Source: Flaviramulus_B aquimarinus
GTDB taxonomy: Bacteria; Bacteroidota; Bacteroidia; Flavobacteriales; Flavobacteriaceae
Length of the DNA: 64,000 nucleotides
Reading direction: 5' to 3'
Assembly (NCBI RefSeq): GCF_039543205.1
Contig: NZ_BAABJH010000002.1
Span: forward strand, 434,001-498,000
Shown here piece by piece: positions 25,149 to 34,578 of the stretch. The notes under the pieces were generated by a model. The model was not told where the DNA came from, did no database searches, and saw only the letters and a program-made list of their open reading frames with translations. Every line of letters starts with the position of its first letter. Position 1 is the first letter of the stretch. A program made the position numbers and the translations under genes.

Positions 25149-25313
25149 TTAATTATTAGGATCTAATGGTGGGCTTGCATCTTGGTCGGATGGATCTATT
25201 AAAATAGGATTAATAGAATCATCAGTTAAGATATCTTCTTCTACTGTACAAGATGTTATTGCAAGGCTAAATGCAAAAAATGACAAATAAAATAGTTTGA
25301 CTAACACTTTCAT
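25149..25313 (-). CDS. Small acidic lipoprotein (54 aa)
   Basis: A 54-residue open frame from the ATG at 25313 to the stop at 25149-25151. It has an N-terminal Lys, a hydrophobic core (LVKLFYLSFFAFSLAIT) and a lipobox ending SLAITSC at Cys 22, followed by a short acidic tail (VEEDILTDDSINPI, then SPPLDPNN). The spacing between the start and the AT-rich leader (AATTAAAAATCCTAATAATT) resembles other genes here. It lies antisense to the gap between the two kinase/regulator pairs. The lipoprotein call rests on the lipobox; a role as a ligand or regulator of the kinases is speculation. Confidence 0.7.
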   Translation of the reverse strand: MKVLVKLFYLSFFAFSLAITSCTVEEDILTDDSINPILIDPSDQDASPPLDPNN

Positions 25314-25440
25314 AATTATTAGGATTTTTAATTAATTGTGTTATAAACCTAGTTTTAAAGCCCTCTAAAAACTATAAGCGATTATTATTTGCTAGTGTTG
25401 ATTTATTATTTGTGGAAATGTGATAAAAAACTGATTACAT

Positions 25441-27300
25441 ATGGATTATTCTAAACCCTTTTGTCTCGATATGAGCTTGTTTTATCTTGCTGTGTTTTTT
25501 ATAACATTAAGTTTTTCGCAACCACAAAAGGAAATAGACTCTCTAATACTTCTATTAGAAAACAATACACAAAGAGATTCGGTTAGAGTTAGGTTACTCC
25601 TTACTACATCATTTAAATTGAGGCATAAAGATTTGAACGAAGCCCGTAGCTTAGTAGATGAGGCATTAGACATTTCATCTGAGCTTAAATGGATTAAAGG
25701 GAAAGCTTTATCATTAAGGCAAAGCGGAATGATTTATTATAGAGAAGGAAATAGTTTAAAAGCCGTTGAAGTCTGGTATGATGCTCTAAAAAAGAGTAGC
25801 GCTATTAAAGAAGCTAAAGATTTTGAATTAACTATATATGGCAACTTGGCCAATGTGTATGCAGATTCTGGAGAATTTGAACAAGCTTTGGATAATTATA
25901 ACAAATTCTTGGAATTAGCTAAAAAGTTAAATAATAGAAAATATCAAATTCAAGCATTAACTAATATTGGAACATTACTTACGGAAAAGGAAACTCGGAT
26001 TAAAGAAGGCATTCAGACTTTGGAAAAAGCCCTTGCTATGGCTAAAAAGGAAAACATACAACAATATGTTGTTAGTATATTATTAAATATTGGGCTTAGT
26101 CATAAAAGAAATGAAGATTATTCTAAAGCTTTAACATATTATCAGCAAGCCAATAAATTATCAAGGAAAACAGGAGACAAATATGTTGAGCTTTTAACAC
26201 TTAATAATTTATGTAATGTAAACATTTCCCTGTCCAATTATCATGAAGCAGAAATTTATGCTAAAAACACCTTAAATATGTCAAAAGAAATGGGGTCTAT
26301 TGAATGGCAATCTAGTGCATGGGAATCGCTTTCACATATATATGAAACCAAAAATAATAGTGAAAAAGCTTTAAATGCCTATAAAAAGCATATAAAACTT
26401 AATGATAGTTTTGCGTCTCTACAAAACAAAGAGAAAATAGCCAAATTAGAGGCAGAATATCAATACAATCAAGAAAAAAATCGCTTAAAAGCTGAAGCTG
26501 ATAAAAAACAACTTTTAGCTCAAGAAGAAATTAACAGACAAAAATTAATGACAAATACATCAATTTATGCTGGAAGTGGTATTGTATTAGCTTCAATAAT
26601 TGGATTTATATTATACAGGCGTAAGCAAGATGCGGTTGTAAAATCTAAAGAAGCCGAATTTAAGACCAAAGTGGCAAATACCGAATTGAAGGTTCTGAGA
26701 GCTCAAATGAATCCACATTTTATCTTTAATTCATTAAACTCTATTGGAAGTTATATTTTGAATAATGATACCGATGCTGCTAATAATTATTTAACAAAGT
26801 TTTCTAAGTTAATGCGTCATACCTTAGAAAATTCAGAAAGAGAAGAAATATCGCTTGAAAAGGATATTGAACTATTAAAAACCTATTTAGATATTGAAAA
26901 AAAAAGATTTTCTCAAGGATTTAATTATGACATAAAAATTGACGATGCTCTAGATACTAAAAACACACTAATCCCACCTATGATTCTTCAACCTTTTGTG
27001 GAAAATAGTATCTGGCATGGTATAAGTAAATTGGAAGGTAACGGAACTATATCTATTGAAGTTAAAAAAAATAAAAATGTGATTATATATTCCGTTGATG
27101 ATAATGGTATAGGAAGGAAAAAGTCTAGAAAGTCCAATCCCTCTAAAAAAGAATCCTTAGGAATAAAAATCACTAAAAACAGAATAGATATTATAAATAA
27201 AAGAAAAAACGTCAATGCCAATTTAAAAATAATCGATAAAGAAAACGGAACAAGAGTTGAAGTTACATTACCTTTAGAATTAGAATTTACAAATGATTAA
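25441..27300 (+). CDS. TPR sensor histidine kinase (LytS/His_kinase type)
   Basis: A 619-residue kinase. It has an N-terminal signal segment (a second Met at residue 11 could be the real start), about six TPR units (residues 50-330), a short coiled coil, a membrane helix (about 375-394) and a His_kinase domain (PF06580 type) with the conserved His in RAQMNPHFIFNSLNSIG near residue 426. The C-terminal HATPase_c has DDNGIGR and a GIKITKNRIDIIN segment. It overlaps the LytTR regulator by eight bases. Such kinases are common in Bacteroidota; the signal is unknown. Confidence 0.92.
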   Translation: MDYSKPFCLDMSLFYLAVFFITLSFSQPQKEIDSLILLLENNTQRDSVRVRLLLTTSFKLRHKDLNEARSLVDEALDISSELKWIKGKALSLRQSGMIYYREGNSLKAVEVWYDALKKSSAIKEAKDFELTIYGNLANVYADSGEFEQALDNYNKFLELAKKLNNRKYQIQALTNIGTLLTEKETRIKEGIQTLEKALAMAKKENIQQYVVSILLNIGLSHKRNEDYSKALTYYQQANKLSRKTGDKYVELLTLNNLCNVNISLSNYHEAEIYAKNTLNMSKEMGSIEWQSSAWESLSHIYETKNNSEKALNAYKKHIKLNDSFASLQNKEKIAKLEAEYQYNQEKNRLKAEADKKQLLAQEEINRQKLMTNTSIYAGSGIVLASIIGFILYRRKQDAVVKSKEAEFKTKVANTELKVLRAQMNPHFIFNSLNSIGSYILNNDTDAANNYLTKFSKLMRHTLENSEREEISLEKDIELLKTYLDIEKKRFSQGFNYDIKIDDALDTKNTLIPPMILQPFVENSIWHGISKLEGNGTISIEVKKNKNVIIYSVDDNGIGRKKSRKSNPSKKESLGIKITKNRIDIINKRKNVNANLKIIDKENGTRVEVTLPLELEFTND

Positions 27301-28039
27301 AACGATAATAGTTGACGATGAGCAACATTGTATTGATGCGATAATAAAGCTAACATCAAAATATAAAACTGTTTTTAATGTTATTGGTTGCTACAAAACT
27401 GTTACTGACGCCATAGTTGCTACTAAAATCTTAAACCCAGATTTAGTGTTTTTAGATGTTGAAATAGATAATCAAACAGGGTTTGATTATCTAGAACAAA
27501 TACGGGATATTAATTTTCAAGTTGTATTTACTACCGCCCATAATAAATATGCAGCAAAAGCTTTTAAATTTAGTGCATTACATTACTTGTTAAAACCTAT
27601 TGATATAGATGATTTTGGTGAGGCTGTAAAACGAGTTACAAATGGTTCAACTCTAAAAAATTTAGAAGAAAACATTAATGTACTCATGCACAATTTAAAA
27701 ATGAAAAATGCTGAAAAACGAATAACTATTAATACAGCTACTGATTTTAGGGTATTAGAAGTTTCAGAAATTTTGTATTGCCAATCCGATATAAATTATA
27801 CCGATATCTTTACTATAGATCATGAAAAAATAACGAGTGCTAAAACATTAAAATCATATGATGATTTACTAACAGACTGTAATTTCTATAGAGTTGATCA
27901 ATCCTATTTAGTCAACCTAAAGTATGTAAAAAAGTACACTAGAGGCAAACCAGCCTATGCTATCATGTCCAATGGTGCAAAAATTAAGGTGTCTTTAAAT
28001 AAAAAAGAAGGGTTTTTAAAAGCATTAACAGGCTTTTAG
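27293..28039 (+). CDS. LytTR-family response regulator
   Basis: A 248-residue regulator. The receiver has its acidic pocket in VDDEQ, the phosphoacceptor Asp in LVFLDVEID near residue 55, Thr in TTAHN and Lys in LLKPID. The C-terminal LytTR DNA-binding domain runs from about residue 150 (RVLEVSEILYCQSDINYT ... FYRVDQSYLVNLKYVKKY). LytTR regulators bind short direct repeats upstream of target genes. It overlaps the kinase and ends at a hairpin. Confidence 0.93.
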   Translation: MIKTIIVDDEQHCIDAIIKLTSKYKTVFNVIGCYKTVTDAIVATKILNPDLVFLDVEIDNQTGFDYLEQIRDINFQVVFTTAHNKYAAKAFKFSALHYLLKPIDIDDFGEAVKRVTNGSTLKNLEENINVLMHNLKMKNAEKRITINTATDFRVLEVSEILYCQSDINYTDIFTIDHEKITSAKTLKSYDDLLTDCNFYRVDQSYLVNLKYVKKYTRGKPAYAIMSNGAKIKVSLNKKEGFLKALTGF

Positions 28040-28054
28040 GAATTAAATAAGCAT

Positions 28055-28087
28055 AAAAAAATGCGAACTAAAAAGTTCACATTTTTT
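28055..28087. terminator. Terminator between LytTR and gltD
   Basis: Stem AATGCGAACT/AGTTCACATT with one mismatch, a 4-base A loop and a T6 tail on the + strand. It serves the + LytTR gene and probably the convergent gltD as well. It is similar in sequence to the fbp terminator at 16062. Confidence 0.8.
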
Positions 28088-28107
28088 ATTATATATATTG
28101 ACACGTA

Positions 28108-29574
28108 TTAATGTACACCCAATAAATCACCTGATGCGTTTTTAGTTGGCAAATCAGATTTGCCCATCAAGTAAATATCGACTTGACGTGCAGCTTCTCG
28201 ACCTTCTGAAATAGCCCAAACAATTAATGATTGTCCACGACGCATATCACCAGCAGTAAATATGTTAGGCACATTAGTTTGGTATTTACCATAATCTGCT
28301 TTATAGTTAGAACGCGCATCTCTTTGCAATCCTAATTGATCCGCAAGTGTATTTTCAGGTCCTGTAAATCCAAGTGCCAATAATGCCAAATCGCACGGCC
28401 ATGTTTTTTCAGTACCTTCAATTTCTATTAATTTTGGACGCTCACCAGGAATCATTTCCCATTCAACATTAACTGTTTTTAGCGCCGTAAGTTTCCCGTT
28501 TTTGTCGGTTACAAATTCTTTAGTATTTATTAACCAGTTACGTTCAACACCCTCTTTATGGGATGATGATGTTTTTAACTGTAATGGCCAGAAAGGCCAA
28601 GGTGTCGTTGGAGAACGATGTCCAGGAGGTTTTGGCATAATTTCAAAATTAACGACCGATTTGGCCCCTTGACGGTTTGATGTTCCAATACAATCTGAGC
28701 CTGTATCACCTCCTCCAATAACAATAACATGTTTATCGGTTGCAAGGACTTGATCTTTTACCTCTTTACCAAAAACCACTTTAGTTTGTTGGGTTAAAAA
28801 ATCCATAGCTTGCACCACACCATCGGCATCAATACCTGGTGTTGGTAAACTTCTTCTTTCTGTAGCACCTCCACAAAGAACAATAGCATCAAAAGCTTTT
28901 AATTCTTCTACAGACACATTAACACCTACGTTAGCATTTACTTTAAAACTAATGCCTTCTGCTTCTAAAATAGCTACACGACGGTCTATGATCCCTTTTT
29001 CCATTTTGAAATTAGGAATCCCATAGCGTAATAATCCACCAATAGCATCATCTCTTTCAAAAACAGTAACGGTATGGCCTGCTCTATTTAATTGTTGCGC
29101 AGTGGCTAAACCAGCAGGTCCAGAACCAATTACCGCAATGGTTTTTCCTGTTCTGTTCTTTGGTGGTTGTGGTTTAATCCAGCCTTCTTTAAAGGCACGC
29201 TCCACAATATTTTTTTCAATATTTTCAATAGAAACGGGGTCTTCTATAATCCCCAAAACGCAAGCTTGCTCACAAGGTGCTGGGCACAAACGTCCTGTAA
29301 ACTCCGGAAAATTATTGGTAGAGTGTAGTATCCAAGATGCTTTTTGCCATTCACCTTGATGTACCATATGATTAAAATCTGGAATTAAATTCCCAAGTGG
29401 ACAACCACTATGGCAAAATGGAATACCGCAATCCATACAGCGAGACCCTTGTTCTGTAATGTCTTTATCACTTAAAGTTACTGTAAATTCATTATAATGC
29501 TCTACGCGCTCTTTTACGGGCTTGTATGCTTCATCTTTTCTTTCGAATTCTTTAAAACCTGTTACTTTCCCCAT
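28108..29574 (-). CDS. gltD: Glutamate synthase small subunit
   Basis: A 488-residue NADPH-dependent small subunit. The N-terminal iron-sulfur region carries CMDCGIPFCHSGCPLGN and LCPAPCEQACVLG. Two nucleotide-binding motifs follow: VIGSGPAGLATAQQLNRAG (FAD) and VIGGGDTGSDC (NADPH). The C-terminal AGDMRRGQS is conserved. It transfers electrons from NADPH to GltB for glutamate synthesis from glutamine and 2-oxoglutarate. It starts two bases after the gltB stop. Confidence 0.96.
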   Translation of the reverse strand: MGKVTGFKEFERKDEAYKPVKERVEHYNEFTVTLSDKDITEQGSRCMDCGIPFCHSGCPLGNLIPDFNHMVHQGEWQKASWILHSTNNFPEFTGRLCPAPCEQACVLGIIEDPVSIENIEKNIVERAFKEGWIKPQPPKNRTGKTIAVIGSGPAGLATAQQLNRAGHTVTVFERDDAIGGLLRYGIPNFKMEKGIIDRRVAILEAEGISFKVNANVGVNVSVEELKAFDAIVLCGGATERRSLPTPGIDADGVVQAMDFLTQQTKVVFGKEVKDQVLATDKHVIVIGGGDTGSDCIGTSNRQGAKSVVNFEIMPKPPGHRSPTTPWPFWPLQLKTSSSHKEGVERNWLINTKEFVTDKNGKLTALKTVNVEWEMIPGERPKLIEIEGTEKTWPCDLALLALGFTGPENTLADQLGLQRDARSNYKADYGKYQTNVPNIFTAGDMRRGQSLIVWAISEGREAARQVDIYLMGKSDLPTKNASGDLLGVH

Positions 29575-29576
29575 TG

Positions 29577-32500
29577 TTATACTATTTCTAATTCTTCAAC
29601 CATGACTTCCCCTTTTGCTAAACGTGCTAACGCTTTCTTATATTCAGTTGGCATAACACGAACAAAATTCTCTAAACTGTTATCCCAATCAGCTAATAAT
29701 TTCTTACCTAATTCACTCTCTGTATATAAAACATGCTTTTCTATCCATCCTTTTAAATCGGCAGCATCTTCATCTAAAATAGCTTCAAAATCAATAGTTT
29801 CTGTATTACATAATCCATTTACGAACTTATTTTCTGGATCGTAAACATAGGCAATACCACCACTCATACCAGCAGCAAAGTTTCTACCAGTACCTCCTAG
29901 TACAATGACTTTTCCGCCTGTCATATATTCACAACAGTGATCACCTACACCTTCAACAACTGTAGTTGCTCCAGAGTTACGAACCGCAAAACGCTCGCCT
30001 GCAATACCATTAATGTAGGCCTCACCTTCTACAGCACCAAATAAGCATACATTACCTACTATAATATTATTTTCTGCAATAAAATCGGCTTGAGTTGGTT
30101 TCTTAACAATCAGTTTTGCTCCAGATAAACCTTTACCTAAATAATCATTGGTGTTTCCTTCTAGACTAAACGTCAATCCATGTGCACCAAAGGCGCCAAA
30201 ACTTTGCCCTGCTGAACCTGTAAAGTTTATATTCAATGTATTTTCAGGTAAACCAAGATGCCCGTGTGCTTTAGAAATTTCATTACTAATAATAGCGCCA
30301 ACGGAACGGTCTACATTACTAATAGGAAATTCTAAAGTTGTTGGTACTTTATTTGCAATAGCAGTTCTAGAATGTTTTAAGATTGTAAAATCCAACACCT
30401 TATCTAAATTGTGGTCTTGTTTTCCTGTATTCTTAACGGTCATCTCTTTGTAAGCTGTAGGTCGGTGTAAAATCGATGATAAATCCAAGCCTTTTGCTTT
30501 ATAGTGCGTAATGGCTTTATTAGCATTTATTTTATGGGTCTGACCAATCATTTCATCCATGGTTCTAAACCCTAACTGTGCCATAATCCCTCTTAATTCT
30601 TCAGCAATATAGAAGAAGAAGTTAATAACATGCTCTGGTGTGCCTTTAAAGTTTTTACGTAATTCTTTATCTTGAGTTGCAATTCCTACGGGGCAAGTAT
30701 TTAAATGACACTTACGCATCATAATACAACCTGAGGCAACTAATGGTGCTGTGGCAAATCCGAATTCTTCGGCACCTAATAAGGCGGCAACTGCGACATC
30801 GCGCCCTGTTTTTAATTGACCATCACATTCTACAACTATACGGGAACGCAAATCGTTTAATACTAATGTTTGTTGTGCTTCTGCCAATCCAAGTTCCCAT
30901 GGAAGTCCAGCATGTTTTAACGAGGTTAGCGGCGAGGCTCCTGTTCCACCATCATAACCAGCAATAAGTACAACATCAGCTTTTGCTTTGGATACGCCAG
31001 CAGCAATTGTCCCTACACCGACTTCCGATACTAATTTTACATTAACTCTAGCTTCACGATTGGCATTTTTTAAATCGTAAATTAACTGTGCTAAATCTTC
31101 AATAGAATAAATATCGTGATGTGGTGGTGGCGAAATCAACCCTACAAAAGGTGTTGAGTTACGTGCAGCAGCAATCCATGGCAATACTTTTTCGCCAGGC
31201 AATTGCCCACCTTCTCCAGGTTTTGCACCTTGAGCCATTTTTATTTGTATCTCTCTAGCATTAGATAGGTAGTGCGATGTTACACCAAAACGACCGGAAG
31301 CCACTTGCTTAATAGCCGAGTTACGGCTATCGCCATTAGCATCTGGAATAAAGCGTTTTCTGTCTTCTCCACCTTCACCTGAATTGGATTTTCCTCCAAT
31401 TCGGTTCATAGCTATGGCCAAATTTTCGTGGGCTTCTCTAGAAATAGATCCGTAAGACATCGCTCCCGTTTTAAAACGTTTAACGATATCTGTCCAAGGC
31501 TCAACTTCATCTAATGGAATCGGGTCTAAATTATCAAATTCAAATAAACCACGAATAGTCATTAAGTTTTCAGCTTGATCATTAACCGCTTTTGCGTATA
31601 CATCATAGCTGGCTTGATCACTCAATCTAACGGCTTGTTGTAATTTAGAAACCGTTGTTGGGTTGAACAAATGACGTTCTCCATTTCGTCTCCATCTGTA
31701 ATCTCCACCAATATTTAAACCTAAACGTTTATGAATGTATGTATCTGGATAGGCGTATTTGTAACGCTCACTAATTTCTTTTTCAATTTCGTATAACCCA
31801 ATACCTTCGATTCTTGATGCGGTATACGGGAAATATTTTTCCACAAATTGCGAGTTGAAACCAACAATTTCGAATATTTGAGAACCTCTGTACGAGTGTA
31901 AGGTCGAGATTCCTATCTTGTTCATTACTTTTAAAATACCTTTCCCGATAGCTTTGTTGAAATTATCAACTGCTTTTTGCTCGTCCATACCAGTAATGAA
32001 GCCATCTTTTACTTGCATTCTGATAATTTCGTTTACCATATATGGGTTAATAGCGGATGCGCCATAACCAAATAGGGTTGCAAAATGATGCGGCTCACGA
32101 GGTTCTGCAGATTCGATAATAATATCGAAATAAGAACGCTTACGTAAACGGTTCATTTGGTGGTGTACATAAGAACAGGCTAATAGAGAAGGGATTGGAG
32201 CAAACTCTTTATTTACACCTCTATCGGATAAGATAATGATGTTTGTTCCTCTTAATAGGGCTTTTTCTATTTGTACTATAATATCATCTAAAGCGTCTTC
32301 TAGTCCATTAAGCCCTTTTTCTTTAGGGTAAAGCATCTCAATAGTTTCGGCTTTAAAGCTTTCTACAGAAATACTTCTAATTTTTTCTAAATCGGCATTG
32401 GATATAACAGGGTTTTGAATTTTTAATTTTCTGCATTGTCTTTCTGTAATGCTGAATATGTTCCTGTCTTTTCCTAATGATAAACTAATATCGGTAACAA

Positions 32501-34091
32501 TTTCTTCACGAATCCCATCTAAAGGAGGATTGGTTACTTGAGCGAATAATTGTTTAAAGTAGTTTGAAATTAATTGTGGTCTATCCGATAAAACAGCCAA
32601 AGGCGTATCGATGCCCATAGACCCTAAAGCTTCTTTACCAACAACAGCCATTGGCGTAATAACTTCTTGAATATCTTCAAAAGTATAGTTAAATAAGCGC
32701 TGTCTTGTTTTTATATCGATGGTTTCAATAGGACAGGTTTCATTATTATAAGGAATGTCCTTTAAATGTAATCTTGTTTTATCAAGCCATTCTTGATAGG
32801 GTCTCTCGGAAACAATTTTACTTTTAATTTCTTCATCGTTAATAATACGTCCCTCGTTCATGTCTACCAAGAACATTTTTCCGGGCTCTAATCGACCATG
32901 ACTTTCTACATCTTCTGGGGCAACTTCTACAACACCGATTTCTGAAGACATAATCAGTTTACCACTTTTGGTAACGGTATATCTTGATGGTCTTAACCCA
33001 TTACGGTCTAATAAGGCTCCTATATAATCGCCATCGGTAAATGGTACCGAAGCAGGTCCATCCCATGGTTCCATAAGGCAAGCATTGTACTCGTAGAATG
33101 CCTTGCGCTCCTTAGACATTGTTTTATGTTTTTCCCAAGCTTCAGGAATCATCATCATCATCACTTCTGGTAATGAACGTCCGGTATGCGTTAATAATTC
33201 AACTACCATATCCATAGAAGCAGAATCTGATTTTCCTGGTAATATAATTGGGAATAATTTATCTATTTGAGGTCCAAAAACGTCACTTTTCATAATCTCT
33301 TCTCGAACACGCATCCTACTTACATTACCACGTAAGGTATTAATCTCGCCATTCTGACACATAAAACGGAATGGTTGTGCTAATTCCCATGCGGGCATAG
33401 TGTTGGTCGAAAAACGTTGGTGCACTAAAGCTAAGCGTGTCACGAGATCTTCTTGTTGTAAATCCGTAAAATAAGGCCCAATATCTTCAGGCATAATTAT
33501 ACCTTTATATATTAAGGTTGTATTTGATAAACTTGGCAAGTAAAAATAACTGCTTTGAGACATTTTAGATTGTCTGATAGCATGTTCTGTAATTTTGCGC
33601 GCTGCATAAAGCTTGGCTTTAAAAACAGCTTCGGTAATAGCTTCTGTTTTACCAATAAAAACTTGTTCAATATTGGGTTCGGAAGCTAAAGCTATTTCTC
33701 CTAATTGTGAAGCATCCACAGGAACCTCTCGCCATCCTAAAACAGAAAGGCCTTGAGCTTTAATTTCTTCTTCAAAAATATTTTTACAATATTGGTATTG
33801 GTTTTCAACTTTAGGTAAAAACACCATACCAACAGCATATTCTCGTTGTTCAGGAATATTGAATTCGCAAACACGTTTAAAATAATCGTGAGGAATATCA
33901 ATCAATAAGCCAGCACCATCTCCTGTTTTTCCATCTGCGCTAACACCACCTCGGTGTTCTAATTTCACTAAAATTTCTAGCGCATCATGAATGATTTGAT
34001 TTGTTTTCTCTCCTTTAAGATTACAAATAAAACCAGCGCCACAATTTTCATGTTCAAATTCTGGTAAATAAAGTCCTTGTTTCTTCAGCAT
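29577..34091 (-). CDS. gltB: Glutamate synthase large subunit
   Basis: A 1504-residue large subunit of the usual length. The class II glutaminase domain starts at the conserved Cys in NCGAGF (near residue 17, after a short propeptide). The FMN-binding synthase domain (PPPHHDIYSIEDLAQLIYD, AGYDGGTGASPL) follows, and a Cys cluster (CIMMRKCHLNTCPVGIATQ) binds the 3Fe-4S centre; the C-terminal GXGXG domain (GGKVIVLGGTGRNFAAGMSGG) is complete. It is first in the gltB-gltD operon and is divergent from the porin, PII and ammonium transporter genes, so all are probably nitrogen-regulated. Confidence 0.97.
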   Translation of the reverse strand: MLKKQGLYLPEFEHENCGAGFICNLKGEKTNQIIHDALEILVKLEHRGGVSADGKTGDGAGLLIDIPHDYFKRVCEFNIPEQREYAVGMVFLPKVENQYQYCKNIFEEEIKAQGLSVLGWREVPVDASQLGEIALASEPNIEQVFIGKTEAITEAVFKAKLYAARKITEHAIRQSKMSQSSYFYLPSLSNTTLIYKGIIMPEDIGPYFTDLQQEDLVTRLALVHQRFSTNTMPAWELAQPFRFMCQNGEINTLRGNVSRMRVREEIMKSDVFGPQIDKLFPIILPGKSDSASMDMVVELLTHTGRSLPEVMMMMIPEAWEKHKTMSKERKAFYEYNACLMEPWDGPASVPFTDGDYIGALLDRNGLRPSRYTVTKSGKLIMSSEIGVVEVAPEDVESHGRLEPGKMFLVDMNEGRIINDEEIKSKIVSERPYQEWLDKTRLHLKDIPYNNETCPIETIDIKTRQRLFNYTFEDIQEVITPMAVVGKEALGSMGIDTPLAVLSDRPQLISNYFKQLFAQVTNPPLDGIREEIVTDISLSLGKDRNIFSITERQCRKLKIQNPVISNADLEKIRSISVESFKAETIEMLYPKEKGLNGLEDALDDIIVQIEKALLRGTNIIILSDRGVNKEFAPIPSLLACSYVHHQMNRLRKRSYFDIIIESAEPREPHHFATLFGYGASAINPYMVNEIIRMQVKDGFITGMDEQKAVDNFNKAIGKGILKVMNKIGISTLHSYRGSQIFEIVGFNSQFVEKYFPYTASRIEGIGLYEIEKEISERYKYAYPDTYIHKRLGLNIGGDYRWRRNGERHLFNPTTVSKLQQAVRLSDQASYDVYAKAVNDQAENLMTIRGLFEFDNLDPIPLDEVEPWTDIVKRFKTGAMSYGSISREAHENLAIAMNRIGGKSNSGEGGEDRKRFIPDANGDSRNSAIKQVASGRFGVTSHYLSNAREIQIKMAQGAKPGEGGQLPGEKVLPWIAAARNSTPFVGLISPPPHHDIYSIEDLAQLIYDLKNANREARVNVKLVSEVGVGTIAAGVSKAKADVVLIAGYDGGTGASPLTSLKHAGLPWELGLAEAQQTLVLNDLRSRIVVECDGQLKTGRDVAVAALLGAEEFGFATAPLVASGCIMMRKCHLNTCPVGIATQDKELRKNFKGTPEHVINFFFYIAEELRGIMAQLGFRTMDEMIGQTHKINANKAITHYKAKGLDLSSILHRPTAYKEMTVKNTGKQDHNLDKVLDFTILKHSRTAIANKVPTTLEFPISNVDRSVGAIISNEISKAHGHLGLPENTLNINFTGSAGQSFGAFGAHGLTFSLEGNTNDYLGKGLSGAKLIVKKPTQADFIAENNIIVGNVCLFGAVEGEAYINGIAGERFAVRNSGATTVVEGVGDHCCEYMTGGKVIVLGGTGRNFAAGMSGGIAYVYDPENKFVNGLCNTETIDFEAILDEDAADLKGWIEKHVLYTESELGKKLLADWDNSLENFVRVMPTEYKKALARLAKGEVMVEELEIV

Positions 34092-34482
34092 AATCGTTTA
34101 AAAACTTGAGTTGAAAGGTAAAGATAGGCACTAGTACTTGAATTTCAACAAGGGCTATTTCATTATTTCGATTATTGAAGCGAACGCGAGTTAAAAATAA
34201 TTATATATCAATATTATACTGGTTTTTTAATAAATATTCAATCCTAATTTTTTAGTAATAAATAGCAATATGTGAATTAATTCTAACAACTGGTTGAAAT
34301 AACGAAAAAAAAAGTATTAGAATATAGAAAATACTGACAATAATTCAATTAAAGTCATTGTTAAAAAACCAAAAAATGTTAAAATAAACTTAATACCTCT
34401 AAAAAAATAGGGTAAATTATGGAATATTGACAAAAGTAACCTAAATACCCCTATTTTTTATGGGGGTTAAAAGTTTTTGATA

Positions 34483-34490
34483 TAGTTTTG
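34483..34490 (+). promoter_or_regulatory. Bacteroidota-type -7 box for the porin/PII/amt genes
   Basis: TAGTTTTG matches the TAnnTTTG consensus exactly, about 96 bases upstream of the porin ATG. No clear TTG -33 element was found at the expected spacing. Confidence 0.45.
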
Positions 34491-34509
34491 GCTCGTTCTT
34501 AAGGAAAGG

Positions 34510-34561
34510 TTAGATCTAAAAAATAACTAAAAAAACAAAAACTAATCAAGTTTAGATCTAA
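34510..34561. promoter_or_regulatory. Twin TTAGATCTAA palindromes
   Basis: Two perfect 10-base palindromes, at 34510-34519 and 34552-34561, 42 bases apart (about four helical turns). They flank an A-rich stretch (34520-34545) in the likely leader of the porin, PII and amt genes. They could be a repressor or activator site, or base-pair in the mRNA leader. Confidence 0.45.
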
Positions 34562-34578
34562 TAAACTAATAACTTAAA

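Larger units (their letters stand above)
34092..34578. other. Divergent control region of the nitrogen-assimilation genes
   Basis: About 490 bases between gltB (-) and the porin gene (+). It is very AT-rich, with no open frame of note. It holds a hairpin around ACCCC and GGGGT (34447-34467), a TAGTTTTG -7 box at 34483, and twin TTAGATCTAA palindromes (34510 and 34552) in the likely leader of the + operon. No promoter could be pinned for gltB. Confidence 0.55.
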
